64,000 bases of DNA, from positions 759,330 through 823,329 of the forward strand of contig NZ_HG964446.1 in assembly GCF_000689255.1 (NCBI RefSeq). The letters run 5' to 3'. A program made the translations under genes and the position numbers. The DNA is from Mycobacterium triplex. GTDB lineage: Bacteria; Actinomycetota; Actinomycetes; Mycobacteriales; Mycobacteriaceae. A model generated the notes under the pieces. It did no database searches. It worked only from the letters and a program-made list of their open reading frames with translations, and was not told the origin of the DNA. Shown in pieces: positions 36,539 to 44,379 of the stretch; position 1 is the stretch's first letter, and each line of letters starts with the position of its first letter.

Positions 36539-36803
36539 CTAACGCGCCCGGGCCAACCCCTCCGCTAGGAGCTCCAACGCCAACTGGTTGATTCGGCCCG
36601 TGGGCGCTGGTCTTCGTGTTGCCAATTTTGGCGCGAAGGTGTGGCGCAAGCCCCGCGGCACCCGCGGGGACCCCCGGCGAACCCTCCAAGAATGTTCCAA
36701 GCCGTCCGGCAGAACTTTTCGGTGTTCGTATTCGGCCATTACGCCCGGTTATCGATACCAACAGCGCAGCGGCCGGCGCCATGAAGCAGCGAAGGGGTCA
36801 AAA
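36539..36803. other. Intergenic stretch before the secreted-protein genes
   Basis: 265 bases. A minus-strand 66-codon frame (36539-36739) contains 'PRGLRHTFA', which faintly recalls a tyrosine-recombinase active-site box, but the rest gives no support. GCGGCACCCGCGGGGACCCC-type runs near 36655 could fold. No firm feature is seen apart from the ribosome site GAAGGGG before 36804. Confidence 0.3.
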
Positions 36804-37136
36804 ATGAAATCGTTACACGGCGTTCAGGGCCCGACGAGTCTCGGTCGTCAAATAGCTAAGCCCGTGAGAATCGATCACCGTCGAATTGGGTCGGTTGCGG
36901 CGGCCATAACTCTGGTGGCGCTGTCGATGGCGGTCAGCGCCCCCGCGCACGCCGCGCCCACCTGCGCGTACGCCCCCAACGGCGAACGCACCTGCGAGGA
37001 CCCATTCCACCAGGCCAAATCCGACAACTGCGACAACCACCCCTGGAACACGTGCCCCTACTGCAAAGACATGGGAAAGACGTTTCCGCAGCCTCCCCAG
37101 CCAGTGCTGCCGTGTGACCACAGCAGATACGAATAG
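36804..37136 (+). CDS. Small Cys-rich secreted protein A
   Basis: A 110-residue pre-protein. A basic N terminus of about 28 residues leads into a hydrophobic core and an 'AHA' signal-peptidase site ('VALSMAVSAPAHAAP', cleavage near residue 51). The mature part has six cysteines, including a CPYC pair and 'TCEDPF', and ends in a Pro-rich tail. It is about 60 residues when mature. The CxxC spacing recalls redox-active or metal-binding proteins, but no family was recognised. Another Cys-rich secreted gene begins ten bases downstream. Confidence 0.7.
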   Translation: MKSLHGVQGPTSLGRQIAKPVRIDHRRIGSVAAAITLVALSMAVSAPAHAAPTCAYAPNGERTCEDPFHQAKSDNCDNHPWNTCPYCKDMGKTFPQPPQPVLPCDHSRYE

Positions 37137-37146
37137 GAGAGACATC

Positions 37147-37446
37147 ATGAGGAAGGTAATCATCACGGCGGCCGGGGCCCTGCTCGCGGTGCCGTTCTCG
37201 GCAATAATCGCCGCATCACCGGCGAACGCCGTTCCGTGTGTGATCCCGCAGCCGCCGCAGATGTCCGCGGAGTGCAAGAACTGCATCCAGGCCAACGGCG
37301 GCGACGGCAACGCCATTGCGATCTGCGAGGGCCAACAGCCCGCCAGAAGGTCGCTGCCGTCAACGGGTTACCCGGACTGCGATCAGTACCAGTTGCCCAC
37401 CAGCCGCGCCATTTGTGTTGACCAGCACCTCGCCGGCCAACGATGA
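37147..37446 (+). CDS. Small Cys-rich secreted protein B
   Basis: A 99-residue pre-protein with a clear signal peptide ('MRKVIITAAGALLAVPFSAI', cleavage after 'SPANA', about residue 29). The mature part has six cysteines, among them 'CKNC', and a 'VPCVIPQPPQ' N terminus. A ribosome site (AGGAGAG) overlaps the end of gene A. Similar short Cys-rich secreted proteins are common but uncharacterised in mycobacteria. It overlaps, in another frame, the first codons leading to the LpqH-like gene by four bases. Confidence 0.72.
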   Translation: MRKVIITAAGALLAVPFSAIIAASPANAVPCVIPQPPQMSAECKNCIQANGGDGNAIAICEGQQPARRSLPSTGYPDCDQYQLPTSRAICVDQHLAGQR

Positions 37447-37466
37447 AACGAAAAGGAGTTAAGCCC

Positions 37467-37961
37467 ATGAAGATCATGCTCAGCACTGCCGGCAGGTTCA
37501 GGGCAAGCACCCGACACTTGGGAAAACCCGCAATGCTAGGGAGGCTGGCCGTGCCCGCCGTGCTGGCGGCGGGCATCGCCTGTGCCCCGCTGGCTCACGC
37601 CGCTGGCGGCAAGGTCGCCGTGAATGGCAAGACCATCGGGCCGGGCACGACGGTTCGCTGCGAAAACAATGCCAACCCAAACAACCACCCGCCGAACCAG
37701 ATCTGGATCACCGTGGACCACGCGCAGGTCCAGGTCAGCAGCGACGCTCAACAGGTTATCGGCGTTACCATCGCGGACTACCCGTATGCGGATGGGTGGA
37801 TGTGGGCGCAGAACGACCAGACGCAGACCGGGCCCGCGACTGTCGCCAAGACCGGCAACACCTATACGATCACCGGTAAAGCTACGCCGTACAGCAATCT
37901 TGAATACCGTTCGAAGCCATCCGGTCCTCCAGCGTCCTTCGAGATTGACGCGACCTGCTGA
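37467..37961 (+). CDS. LpqH-like (19-kDa antigen family) secreted protein without lipobox
   Basis: A 164-residue pre-protein. The mature domain follows the LpqH layout: 'GKVAVNGKTI', 'TTVRCENN', 'VQVSSDAQQVIGVTIADY', 'GNTYTITGKATPYSN' and the terminal 'FEIDATC', with the two family cysteines. The signal region ('VPAVLAAGIACAPLAHA') offers an 'AHA' signal-peptidase I site. The only nearby Cys (in GIAC) lacks a hydrophobic residue at -3, so lipidation is doubtful. LpqH is a TLR2-active lipoprotein in the cell envelope. ATG 37467 has an AAAAGGAG ribosome site. Confidence 0.75.
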   Translation: MKIMLSTAGRFRASTRHLGKPAMLGRLAVPAVLAAGIACAPLAHAAGGKVAVNGKTIGPGTTVRCENNANPNNHPPNQIWITVDHAQVQVSSDAQQVIGVTIADYPYADGWMWAQNDQTQTGPATVAKTGNTYTITGKATPYSNLEYRSKPSGPPASFEIDATC

Positions 37962-38209
37962 CGAACCTGCCAGTATCCGAATCACATTGTCGCACAAAGG
38001 GATTGCGTAGGGACGGATTACGTGCAACCCGACAGTAATCGAGCGTAGCGTCAAACCGACTCCCGCGCCGCGGAACGGGTGGGAGGAAACGTCCTGATCG
38101 AACGGCGTTGCCTCATCTCGTCCTCGAGGCCACTCCGACATCGCGTGATCCTCGAGGTCCTACGAGCCGGTCTGACGCGCAGCCGCCGGCGGGTGCTATA
38201 ACCGCCAAC
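37962..38209. other. Intergenic stretch before the FAD oxidase gene
   Basis: 248 bases. Upstream in-frame codons from 38108 can be read into the FAD oxidase gene but show no family similarity. No repeat or strong palindrome is visible. It presumably holds the promoter of the FAD oxidase gene. Confidence 0.3.
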
Positions 38210-39559
38210 ATGCCAGGCAGTTTGCCCGACCTGAAAGGGATCGTCGGCTCCAAGCACGTCGTCACCGACCCCGACGTGCTCGAGGGGCGCAGCGTCGACC
38301 ACACCGGCCGCTATCGGGGCCGGGCCAGTGCGCTGGTGCGTCCGGAGTCCGCCGAGCAGGTCGCCGAGGTGCTACGGGTGTGCCGTGACGCCGGAGCCCA
38401 CGTCACCGTGCAGGGCGGTCGCACCTCACTGGTGGCCGGCACCGTTCCGGAGCACGACGACGTGCTGCTGTCCACCGAAAGGCTTGCGGCGCTGGGCGAT
38501 GTCGACACCGCCGAACGCCGCATCACGGTCGGCGCCGGAGCCACGCTGGCCGCTGTGCAACACGCCGCGACCGCGGCGGGCCTGGTGTTCGGCGTGGACC
38601 TGGCCGCCCGTGACACCGCGACGGTCGGCGGCATGGCCTCGACGAACGCCGGAGGGCTGCGCACGGTCCGCTACGGCAACATGGGCGAGCAGGTCGTCGG
38701 CCTGGACGTGGCGCTGCCCGACGGGTCGCTGCTGCGCCGGCACAGCCTGGTGCGCAGCGACAACACCGGATACGACCTGCCCGCACTGTTCGTCGGCGCC
38801 GAGGGCACCCTCGGTGTGATCACCGCACTGGATCTGCGGCTGCACCCCACGCCCTCGCATCGGGTGACCGCGGTGTGCGGCTTCGACGATCTCGACGCGC
38901 TGATCGCCACCGGCCGCAGCTTCCGGGATGTGGACGGGATCGCCGCGCTCGAGTTGATCGACGGCCGCGCCGGCGCGCTGACCGCCGAGCATCTCGGGTT
39001 CGGTGCTCCGGTCGAGGCGGCCTGGCTGCTGCTGGTAGAGCTGGCCGCCGATCACGACCAAACCGAGCGGCTCGCCGACCTGCTCGCCGACGCGCCGATG
39101 TCCGCCGAGCCCGCAGTCGGCGTGGATGTTGCTGCCCAGCAACGACTCTGGCGGGTCCGCGAATCGCTGGCCGAGGTGCTGGGCGTGTACGGGCCGCCGC
39201 TGAAGTTCGACGTGTCACTGCCGCTGGCGGCGATCGCCCGGTTCGCCGCGGATGCGGTCGCATTGATCCGCGAGCGGGTCAGCGACGCGGTGCCGGTGCT
39301 GTTCGGCCATGTCGGGGAGGGCAATCTGCACCTCAACGTGCTTCGCGTGCCGCCGGAGAAAGAGCAGGCGCTCTACGGGCCCATGATGGACCTCATCGCG
39401 CAGTGCGGCGGCAACGTCAGCTCCGAGCACGGTGTCGGCAGCCGCAAGCGGGCCTACCTCGAAATGTCAAGGGCGGCAACCGATATTGCGGCGATGCGAT
39501 CGGTCAAGGCGGCGCTGGACCCGACGGGTTACCTGAACGCGGCCGTGCTGTTCGACTGA
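38210..39559 (+). CDS. FAD-linked oxidase, GlcD/lactate dehydrogenase-like (Rv0161 type)
   Basis: A 449-residue flavoprotein, the length recalled for Rv0161. The PCMH-type FAD domain occupies about 40-220: 'VTVQGGRTSLVAGTVP' (64-79) and 'VGGMASTNAGGLRTVRYGNMGEQVVGLDVALPDGS' (about 141-175). The C-terminal oxidase domain ends with 'SSEHGVGSRKRAYLEMS', the substrate/FAD motif of D-2-hydroxyacid dehydrogenases. It would oxidise a 2-hydroxy acid in the cytoplasm. ATG 38210 is chosen over 38108 by length and conservation. Confidence 0.9.
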   Translation: MPGSLPDLKGIVGSKHVVTDPDVLEGRSVDHTGRYRGRASALVRPESAEQVAEVLRVCRDAGAHVTVQGGRTSLVAGTVPEHDDVLLSTERLAALGDVDTAERRITVGAGATLAAVQHAATAAGLVFGVDLAARDTATVGGMASTNAGGLRTVRYGNMGEQVVGLDVALPDGSLLRRHSLVRSDNTGYDLPALFVGAEGTLGVITALDLRLHPTPSHRVTAVCGFDDLDALIATGRSFRDVDGIAALELIDGRAGALTAEHLGFGAPVEAAWLLLVELAADHDQTERLADLLADAPMSAEPAVGVDVAAQQRLWRVRESLAEVLGVYGPPLKFDVSLPLAAIARFAADAVALIRERVSDAVPVLFGHVGEGNLHLNVLRVPPEKEQALYGPMMDLIAQCGGNVSSEHGVGSRKRAYLEMSRAATDIAAMRSVKAALDPTGYLNAAVLFD

Positions 39560-39569
39560 CACATTCCGT

Positions 39570-39630
39570 CGCGAAACTGTATTCCGCGACGGGTCTTCTC
39601 GGGAAATCGGTAGCGGAATACAGTTTCGCG
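39570..39630. terminator. 18-bp perfect hairpin after the FAD oxidase gene
   Basis: CGCGAAACTGTATTCCGC (39570-39587) pairs perfectly with its complement at 39613-39630 across a 25-base loop. It lies between convergent ends (39559 and 39637). The right arm shares 13 bases (TACAGTTTCGCGG) with a second convergent site at 45602-45614. There is no U tract. Confidence 0.7.
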
Positions 39631-39636
39631 GAGAAG

Positions 39637-40188
39637 TCAGTCGGCGGTCGGTTTGATGCCGACGGCGTGGCGCAGCTGGGCCAGGAACTGCTCGGCGTCG
39701 TCGCTGCGAACGATGTAGTGCGAGATGGCGATCCGGATCACGGTCGCCGCCTTCACCGCGGCGTTGGGCCCGGGCAGGTGCCGTTGCAGACCGTCGCGCA
39801 TCTGCGGGATCACGTGGGCGAACTGGGCGATGGTGTGCTCGGGTTCGACGTCGACCATGCGCACACCCGAATACGAATGCTGGTACTCGACAATGAAGCG
39901 CAGCACGGCGTCGAGCTTGTCGTAGCCTTTGAGCCCCGCGGTGGCGCGCACCAAACCGCTTTCGAAAAGCTGGCGCTCGTACTGCGAGAACGCCGACAAC
40001 AGCTCCTCCTTGGACGCGAACCAGCGGTAGAGCGTGGGGCGCGAGACCCCGGCCTGGGTGGCGACCTCGGACAGGCTGAGCTTGGTCTTGCCGTTGCGCC
40101 CGAGCACCTCGGCGGTCGCCAACAGGATCCGCTGACGCGTCGAGGTGTCTGCCTCGGTCATGGTCATCGCGGCGGCCGGGTGCGTCAT
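39637..40188 (-). CDS. TetR-family regulator at the edge of the catabolic island
   Basis: A 183-residue regulator with the helix-turn-helix 'LSEVATQAGVSRPTLYRWFASKEELLSAF' (about 38-66) and a ligand domain ending 'LAQLRHAVGI'. ATG 40188 is the most upstream sensible start; two Met codons follow within nine residues. The genes transcribed towards it (thioesterase, SMP-30) are on the same strand. It is the best candidate to bind the shared 28-bp element of the island. A degenerate version (TTTACGAA plus nine bases plus AACTAGCC) lies just upstream at 40198-40222. Confidence 0.85.
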   Translation of the reverse strand: MTHPAAAMTMTEADTSTRQRILLATAEVLGRNGKTKLSLSEVATQAGVSRPTLYRWFASKEELLSAFSQYERQLFESGLVRATAGLKGYDKLDAVLRFIVEYQHSYSGVRMVDVEPEHTIAQFAHVIPQMRDGLQRHLPGPNAAVKAATVIRIAISHYIVRSDDAEQFLAQLRHAVGIKPTAD

Positions 40189-40241
40189 ATCTGAGACTTT
40201 ACGAAGTATTGCCGAACTAGCCACATCTGCGCTGTCCCCCG

Positions 40242-41063
40242 TCAGGCTTTGGGCGGGCGCCGGCGCACCAGCACGGACTGCTGGATGGCGCCGACCGCGC
40301 CCTGCTCGTCGTACAACGTGCCGATCGTCGTCCCGATGCCGTCCGGCCCATAACTGGTCTCCGCCCGAATGCCGACCCATTCCCCGTCGGGAACACGAAA
40401 CACGTGCACCGCCAGATCGGTGTTCAGGAACGTCCACTTGGTGATGTCGAGCTTGCTGCCGATGCCGTTGGCGCAGTCGGCCACCGCGAACAGCCGCTCC
40501 AGCTGCGTCATCGTCTCGCCCTGGACCAGATCCACCTCCGGCTTGATCCACGATTCGCCCGGGCCCGGCTTCAGCGGCACGGTCAGCCACAGCCACTCCA
40601 GGCTGTGCACGTAGTTGCGGTCCCACTCCTTGGCCTTGAGGTTGCGGTTGCGGGCTTCGGCGCGGGGCCGGGGCAGCTCCGCGGCCGCGTGCGCGACGGC
40701 CCGGGTGTCCTGCTGCTGCAGCCGCCAGCCACTGGCACGCGCGACGGGTCGCGGCTGGCCGTCGGGGCCGGGGGCCAGCATCTCGGCGGTGACCAGCTCG
40801 ATCTGTTTGCCGCCGCGCTGCACGTGCGCGCGTACCCAGATGTCGCCGTCGGCCGGCACCCCGCCCAGCAGGTCGATCACGACCCGTGACAGCCGGGTGT
40901 CGTCGCGCCGCTCGCAGCGTTCCAGCGCCCGGACCAGCAGCGCCGACACCGGGCCGCCGTGCTGGATGGCCGCAGACCAGGTGCCGCGGGCCAGGTCGGT
41001 CGCCCGGAACTTCTCGCCCAACGCATCGGCGTCATCGATCAGCTCGTAGTAGGAGTCGGTCAC
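40242..41063 (-). CDS. Double-hotdog acyl-CoA thioesterase family protein
   Basis: A 273-residue protein with the thioesterase-superfamily layout of actinobacterial TesB-like enzymes. 'RGTWSAAIQHGGPVSALLVRALERC' (about 27-51) is the first hotdog helix, and 'NTDLAVHVFRVPDGEWVGIRAETSYGPDGIGTTIGTLYDEQGAVG' (near the C terminus) is the second-domain signature. It would hydrolyse an acyl-CoA. It starts at GTG 41063, 20 bases after the SMP-30 stop, so the two form an operon with the TetR gene. Confidence 0.85.
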   Translation of the reverse strand: MTDSYYELIDDADALGEKFRATDLARGTWSAAIQHGGPVSALLVRALERCERRDDTRLSRVVIDLLGGVPADGDIWVRAHVQRGGKQIELVTAEMLAPGPDGQPRPVARASGWRLQQQDTRAVAHAAAELPRPRAEARNRNLKAKEWDRNYVHSLEWLWLTVPLKPGPGESWIKPEVDLVQGETMTQLERLFAVADCANGIGSKLDITKWTFLNTDLAVHVFRVPDGEWVGIRAETSYGPDGIGTTIGTLYDEQGAVGAIQQSVLVRRRPPKA

Positions 41064-41083
41064 GTGTCTCCCCCTCGGGTGTC

Positions 41084-41902
41084 TCAGGGCAGCCCGGCGC
41101 CGGGCGTGGCAACCTGCACGGCGTCCAGCCGCGAGAGTTTGGTGCCCACCAGCCGCTGAGGATAGGCGTCCGTGCTCGACAGCAGAAACAGGATGCGACG
41201 TTCGGGGCCGCCGAGCGCGCAGGCGATGGCGACCCGCTCGCCCATGTCGATGCGGTCGGTGACGGCGCCGCCCGCAACGATCCGCTCGAATTGGTGAGCC
41301 AGCGTCATCGATGTCCACACACCGCCCTCGGCGTCCAGGGCGATGCCGTCCGGCGGTCCGTCCAGGCCCTCGGCGAAGACCCGGCGGTCGCCCAGCGCGC
41401 CGGAGTCGTCGATCGTGAAGGCGGTGAGCCGGCGGCCGATCGATTCGGCGACGATCAACGTCGTGCGGTCCGGCGTGATGACCATGCCGTTGGGAAAGTC
41501 GAGGTCTGAGGCCACGACGGTGGCGCTGTCGTCGGGATCGAGGCGCACGATGACGCCGCCGGTTCGGGCCTGGGAGCCGATGTAGGCGCGCCCGGTGTCG
41601 TCGATGACCATGTCGCCGAGGTTGGCCTGGACCAGGGGAGTGAGATCGGCGATCTCGACGACGGTTTCCCCGTCGTAGCGCAGCACCCGCCGGTCTTCGG
41701 TCGAGGCGATCAGCAGCGACCCGTCGGGGCGGAAACCCAGGCCCGACGGCGAGCGCCCGGGCAGCGGCAACGTGGTCATCGCCCCGCCCAGGGTCGACGT
41801 GTGGACGGCTTCGCCGAGCATGTCGGAGAACCACAGCAGGCCCTCGAACCACCGGGGGCCTTCGCCGAAGCAGAACCCGTTGGCCAGCGGCTCGGGGATC
41901 AT
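41084..41902 (-). CDS. SMP-30/gluconolactonase-like lactonase
   Basis: A 272-residue six-bladed beta-propeller enzyme. 'LANGFCFGEGPRWFEGLLWFSDM' carries the metal-binding Glu, 'DLDFPNGMVITPD' has the Asn ligand, and 'DGPPDGIALDAEGGVW' provides the Asp. These are the divalent metal ligands of the SMP-30/gluconolactonase family. It would open a lactone, which suits a neighbouring Baeyer-Villiger monooxygenase. The 28-bp island motif begins 12 bases upstream of its ATG. Confidence 0.87.
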   Translation of the reverse strand: MIPEPLANGFCFGEGPRWFEGLLWFSDMLGEAVHTSTLGGAMTTLPLPGRSPSGLGFRPDGSLLIASTEDRRVLRYDGETVVEIADLTPLVQANLGDMVIDDTGRAYIGSQARTGGVIVRLDPDDSATVVASDLDFPNGMVITPDRTTLIVAESIGRRLTAFTIDDSGALGDRRVFAEGLDGPPDGIALDAEGGVWTSMTLAHQFERIVAGGAVTDRIDMGERVAIACALGGPERRILFLLSSTDAYPQRLVGTKLSRLDAVQVATPGAGLP

Positions 41903-41913
41903 CGGCTCAGGCC

Positions 41914-41941
41914 TTTACAAAACACCGCAGAAGTGTCATGC
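41914..41941. promoter_or_regulatory. Island 28-bp element, copy 1
   Basis: TTTACAAA (41914-41921), nine bases, AAGTGTCATGC (41931-41941). It lies between the SRPBCC and SMP-30 genes, directly upstream of the SMP-30 ATG on the minus strand. Spacing is identical to the copies at 42502 and 49034. Confidence 0.7.
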
Positions 41942-41957
41942 AATGCCGGCGCTGGTG

Positions 41958-42434
41958 TCAATCTCCCGCCCGGGCGAGCTCTCGCGCGACAGCCTCGTGA
42001 TAGGCGTCGATCCGAGCCGGGTTGGCCTGTTCGAACAGCTTGTCGGGCAGCGGGGCGTGCTTGGGCGCCTCAATGGTCATGGTGCGGGAAAACAGCGTGA
42101 TGTCCTGGCCGGGCGTGCTGAACCGGTAGGACACCGTGATGCGACCTTCCAAGCCGCCCCGGCCGTCGCGGTCATGTCCCAGGCGCCCGATCGAGGTGAA
42201 CACGAACTGGATGGGGCGCACCGCGACGGCGAGCTGCCACGTGAAGACCCGGTCACCGTCGGGACCCGCTTCCTCCCAGGTGTCGCCGACCTTGAGCGGC
42301 AGCGGCGGCAGTTTGCCGATGTGCACGCTGCCGGGATAGGTCTTGGTCCAGTTCTGCGGGTTGGTGACGAAGTCGTACACGGTCTCTGCGGACTGGGTGA
42401 ACGCGGTCTCTGACGTGCTCGTCACGATACCCAA
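41958..42434 (-). CDS. SRPBCC family protein (island)
   Basis: A 158-residue SRPBCC-type ligand-binding protein. 'SAETVYDFVTNPQNWTKTYPGSVHIG' near residue 15-40 and 'ITVSYRFSTPGQDITLFSRTMTIE' in the second half are typical. The TTG start at 42434 is supported by a GAGAGG ribosome site eight bases upstream; GTG 42425 is an alternative. It is divergent from the thioesterase-F420 operon and shares the 28-bp element in between. The ligand is probably the island substrate or an intermediate. Confidence 0.78.
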   Translation of the reverse strand: MGIVTSTSETAFTQSAETVYDFVTNPQNWTKTYPGSVHIGKLPPLPLKVGDTWEEAGPDGDRVFTWQLAVAVRPIQFVFTSIGRLGHDRDGRGGLEGRITVSYRFSTPGQDITLFSRTMTIEAPKHAPLPDKLFEQANPARIDAYHEAVARELARAGD

Positions 42435-42501
42435 TTGCGTTGCCTCTCTGCGCTTTCCATTGTCTTGCCCGGAGTGCTTGCCGGAGTCTTGTTAGCCAAG
42501 C

Positions 42502-42529
42502 TTTACAAATCCTACGCAAAGTGTCACGC
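42502..42529. promoter_or_regulatory. Island 28-bp element, copy 2
   Basis: TTTACAAA (42502-42509), nine bases, AAGTGTCACGC (42519-42529). It lies between the divergent SRPBCC (start 42434) and thioesterase (start 42568) genes and can serve both. It is one of three copies with fixed spacing. Confidence 0.72.
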
Positions 42530-42567
42530 TGAGCCGAAAGCTGCCCGACGCGAGAGGTGGATCGGAT

Positions 42568-43449
42568 TTGACCACGGAATCTGAGCAGACTGAATGGACG
42601 GTTGCCGGCCTGCTGGATCTGTTTGACGTGCAGTCCGACGGCGACGACCGGTTCACCGGCGAAACCGGCATCGCCGTTGGCGACGAACGCCAGGTGGTGG
42701 AGGGCACCCAGGTGCTCGCCCAGGCGATCGTCGCCGTGGCCAAACGCTTCCCGGACAAGTCGGTGCGCTCGGCGCACGCGGTGTTCTCGCGCGCGGTGAC
42801 CGTCGGCCCGCCGATCGAGCTGGCCATCGACGTGGTGTCCGAGGGCCGTTCCACCGCCACCGCGGTCGTCGCCGTGCACCAGAACGGGCGGCGCTGCCTG
42901 AGCATCACGGTGCTGGCCGACGTGCCGACTCCCGACGTCATCCGCCACCAGCTGCCCAGGCCCGACGTGGCCGCGCCCGCCGATGCCAACCACTCGCCGA
43001 TGCCGATGGTCGGTCGGGAGCTGCGCCTGGTCGACGTCGTCGACGTCAACAGTCCCGACGAGGTCGGGCCGCCGGAGCTGTACGCGTGGTTGCACTATGA
43101 CCCGATCCCCACCCGCGACGATCTGGCCAAGGCCCTGCTGGCGTACTTCACCGGCCATCTCGGGATCTCCACCACCATGCGCGCGCATGAGGGCATCGGC
43201 ACGGCCCAGGCACACCTGACCGTGTCCACCGCGCCGATGAGCATCTCGGTGGCCTTCCACGAACCGGTCAGCTGGACCGGATGGCTGCTGTACACCCACG
43301 AGAGCACCCAGGTCGGGGCGGGCATGTCGTACGTGCGCGGCACCGTGCACACCGAGGAGGGCGAACTGTTGGCCTCGTTCGCGCAGGAGGCGCTAATCCG
43401 GCCGCTGCGCACCAGCGACACCGCGATCGACTCGCGCGCCCGATTCTGA
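42568..43449 (+). CDS. Acyl-CoA thioesterase II-like protein (TesB family)
   Basis: A 293-residue double-hotdog thioesterase. 'VVEGTQVLAQAIVAVAKRFPDKSVRSAHAVFSRAVTVGPPIELAIDVVSEGRS' (about 44-96) and the C-terminal 'MSISVAFHEPVSWTGWLLYTHESTQVGAGMSYVRGTVHTEEGELLASFAQEALIR' match TesB architecture, including the terminal QE motif. A TTG start at 42568 has a GAGAGG-type site upstream. It opens an operon with the F420 oxidoreductase and acyl-CoA dehydrogenase genes. Confidence 0.87.
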   Translation: MTTESEQTEWTVAGLLDLFDVQSDGDDRFTGETGIAVGDERQVVEGTQVLAQAIVAVAKRFPDKSVRSAHAVFSRAVTVGPPIELAIDVVSEGRSTATAVVAVHQNGRRCLSITVLADVPTPDVIRHQLPRPDVAAPADANHSPMPMVGRELRLVDVVDVNSPDEVGPPELYAWLHYDPIPTRDDLAKALLAYFTGHLGISTTMRAHEGIGTAQAHLTVSTAPMSISVAFHEPVSWTGWLLYTHESTQVGAGMSYVRGTVHTEEGELLASFAQEALIRPLRTSDTAIDSRARF

Positions 43450-43464
43450 CGGCTGGGAACACCG

Positions 43465-44379
43465 ATGCGCTTCACGATCACCCACCCGATGCACACCCAC
43501 CCCTACAACCCGGAGCTGGTCAGTGGGGACGGCATCGGGAAGGTCGCAGCGGCTTGTGAAGCGGCCGGCATCCACGGCTTCGGCCTGACCGATCACCCCG
43601 CACCCTCGCAGCGGTGGCTTCAGGCCGGCGGGCACGACGCGTTAGATCCTTTTGTCACACTGGGTTTCGCGGCCGCCACCACGTCAACGCTGCGGCTGAT
43701 CCCCAACATCGTGGTGCTGCCGTATCGAAATCCGTTCGTGGTGGCCAAGTCCGCGGCGACACTGGACCTGCTGTCCGGCGGCCGCTTCACGCTCGCGGTC
43801 GGTGTGGGCTACCTCAAGCGAGAGTTCGCGGCGCTCGGCGTCAGCTATGACGAGCGCGCCGAGCTGTTCGAGGAATCCCTGCAAGTGATCCGGGCGGTCT
43901 GGACCGGCGACGACATCACGTTTGAGGGAAAGCATTTCACTGCGCGCGGCATCACCGCGCATCCCCGGCCCGTCGACAGTCCGCCGATCTGGATTGGTGG
44001 CAACACCACGACGGCCCGGCAGCGGGTGGCGCAGTACGGTGACGGCTGGTGCCCTTTTCCCGCCCCGCCCCGGCTGGCCCAGACGGCAGGGACCGCGGCG
44101 ATCACCTCCACCGAGGAGCTGTCGGTGGCCATCGACGATCTGCGGCGTCGCTGCGATGCGGCGGGCCGGGATTGGTCGGCAATCGACATCACCTTCGCCA
44201 ATTTCGAGGGTGGCAGCATCACCGAGGACGACTTCAACGCCGACGCCTACCTCGAGGGCCTGGACCGGCTGGCGAAGTTGGGAGTGACCTGGACGAGCGT
44301 CCATCTGCCCGGCGACAGCATCGCGCACGTGCTCGAAACCCTGGACCGTTTCCGCACCCTGGTAATCGACGCGGCGTAA
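43465..44379 (+). CDS. LLM-class F420-dependent oxidoreductase (island)
   Basis: A 304-residue luciferase-like protein. 'AGIHGFGLTDHPAPS' (about 36-50), 'LRLIPNIVVLPYRNPFVVAKSAATLDLLSGGRF' (about 76-108) and 'GVGYLKREFAALGVSYDERAELFEESLQVIRAVW' (112-145) are the standard F420/FMN-binding landmarks, with 'PPIWIGGNTTTARQRVAQYGDGW' later. It would reduce or oxidise an island intermediate. Its stop shares one base with the next start (TAATG), so it is coupled to the acyl-CoA dehydrogenase. Confidence 0.9.
   Translation: MRFTITHPMHTHPYNPELVSGDGIGKVAAACEAAGIHGFGLTDHPAPSQRWLQAGGHDALDPFVTLGFAAATTSTLRLIPNIVVLPYRNPFVVAKSAATLDLLSGGRFTLAVGVGYLKREFAALGVSYDERAELFEESLQVIRAVWTGDDITFEGKHFTARGITAHPRPVDSPPIWIGGNTTTARQRVAQYGDGWCPFPAPPRLAQTAGTAAITSTEELSVAIDDLRRRCDAAGRDWSAIDITFANFEGGSITEDDFNADAYLEGLDRLAKLGVTWTSVHLPGDSIAHVLETLDRFRTLVIDAA

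Noticed and set aside
36539..36739. 66-codon minus-strand frame with PRGLRHTFA resembling an integrase box
   Set aside because: Only one short motif-like stretch, without the preceding Arg or following Tyr expected in a tyrosine recombinase. No attachment-site repeats were seen nearby.
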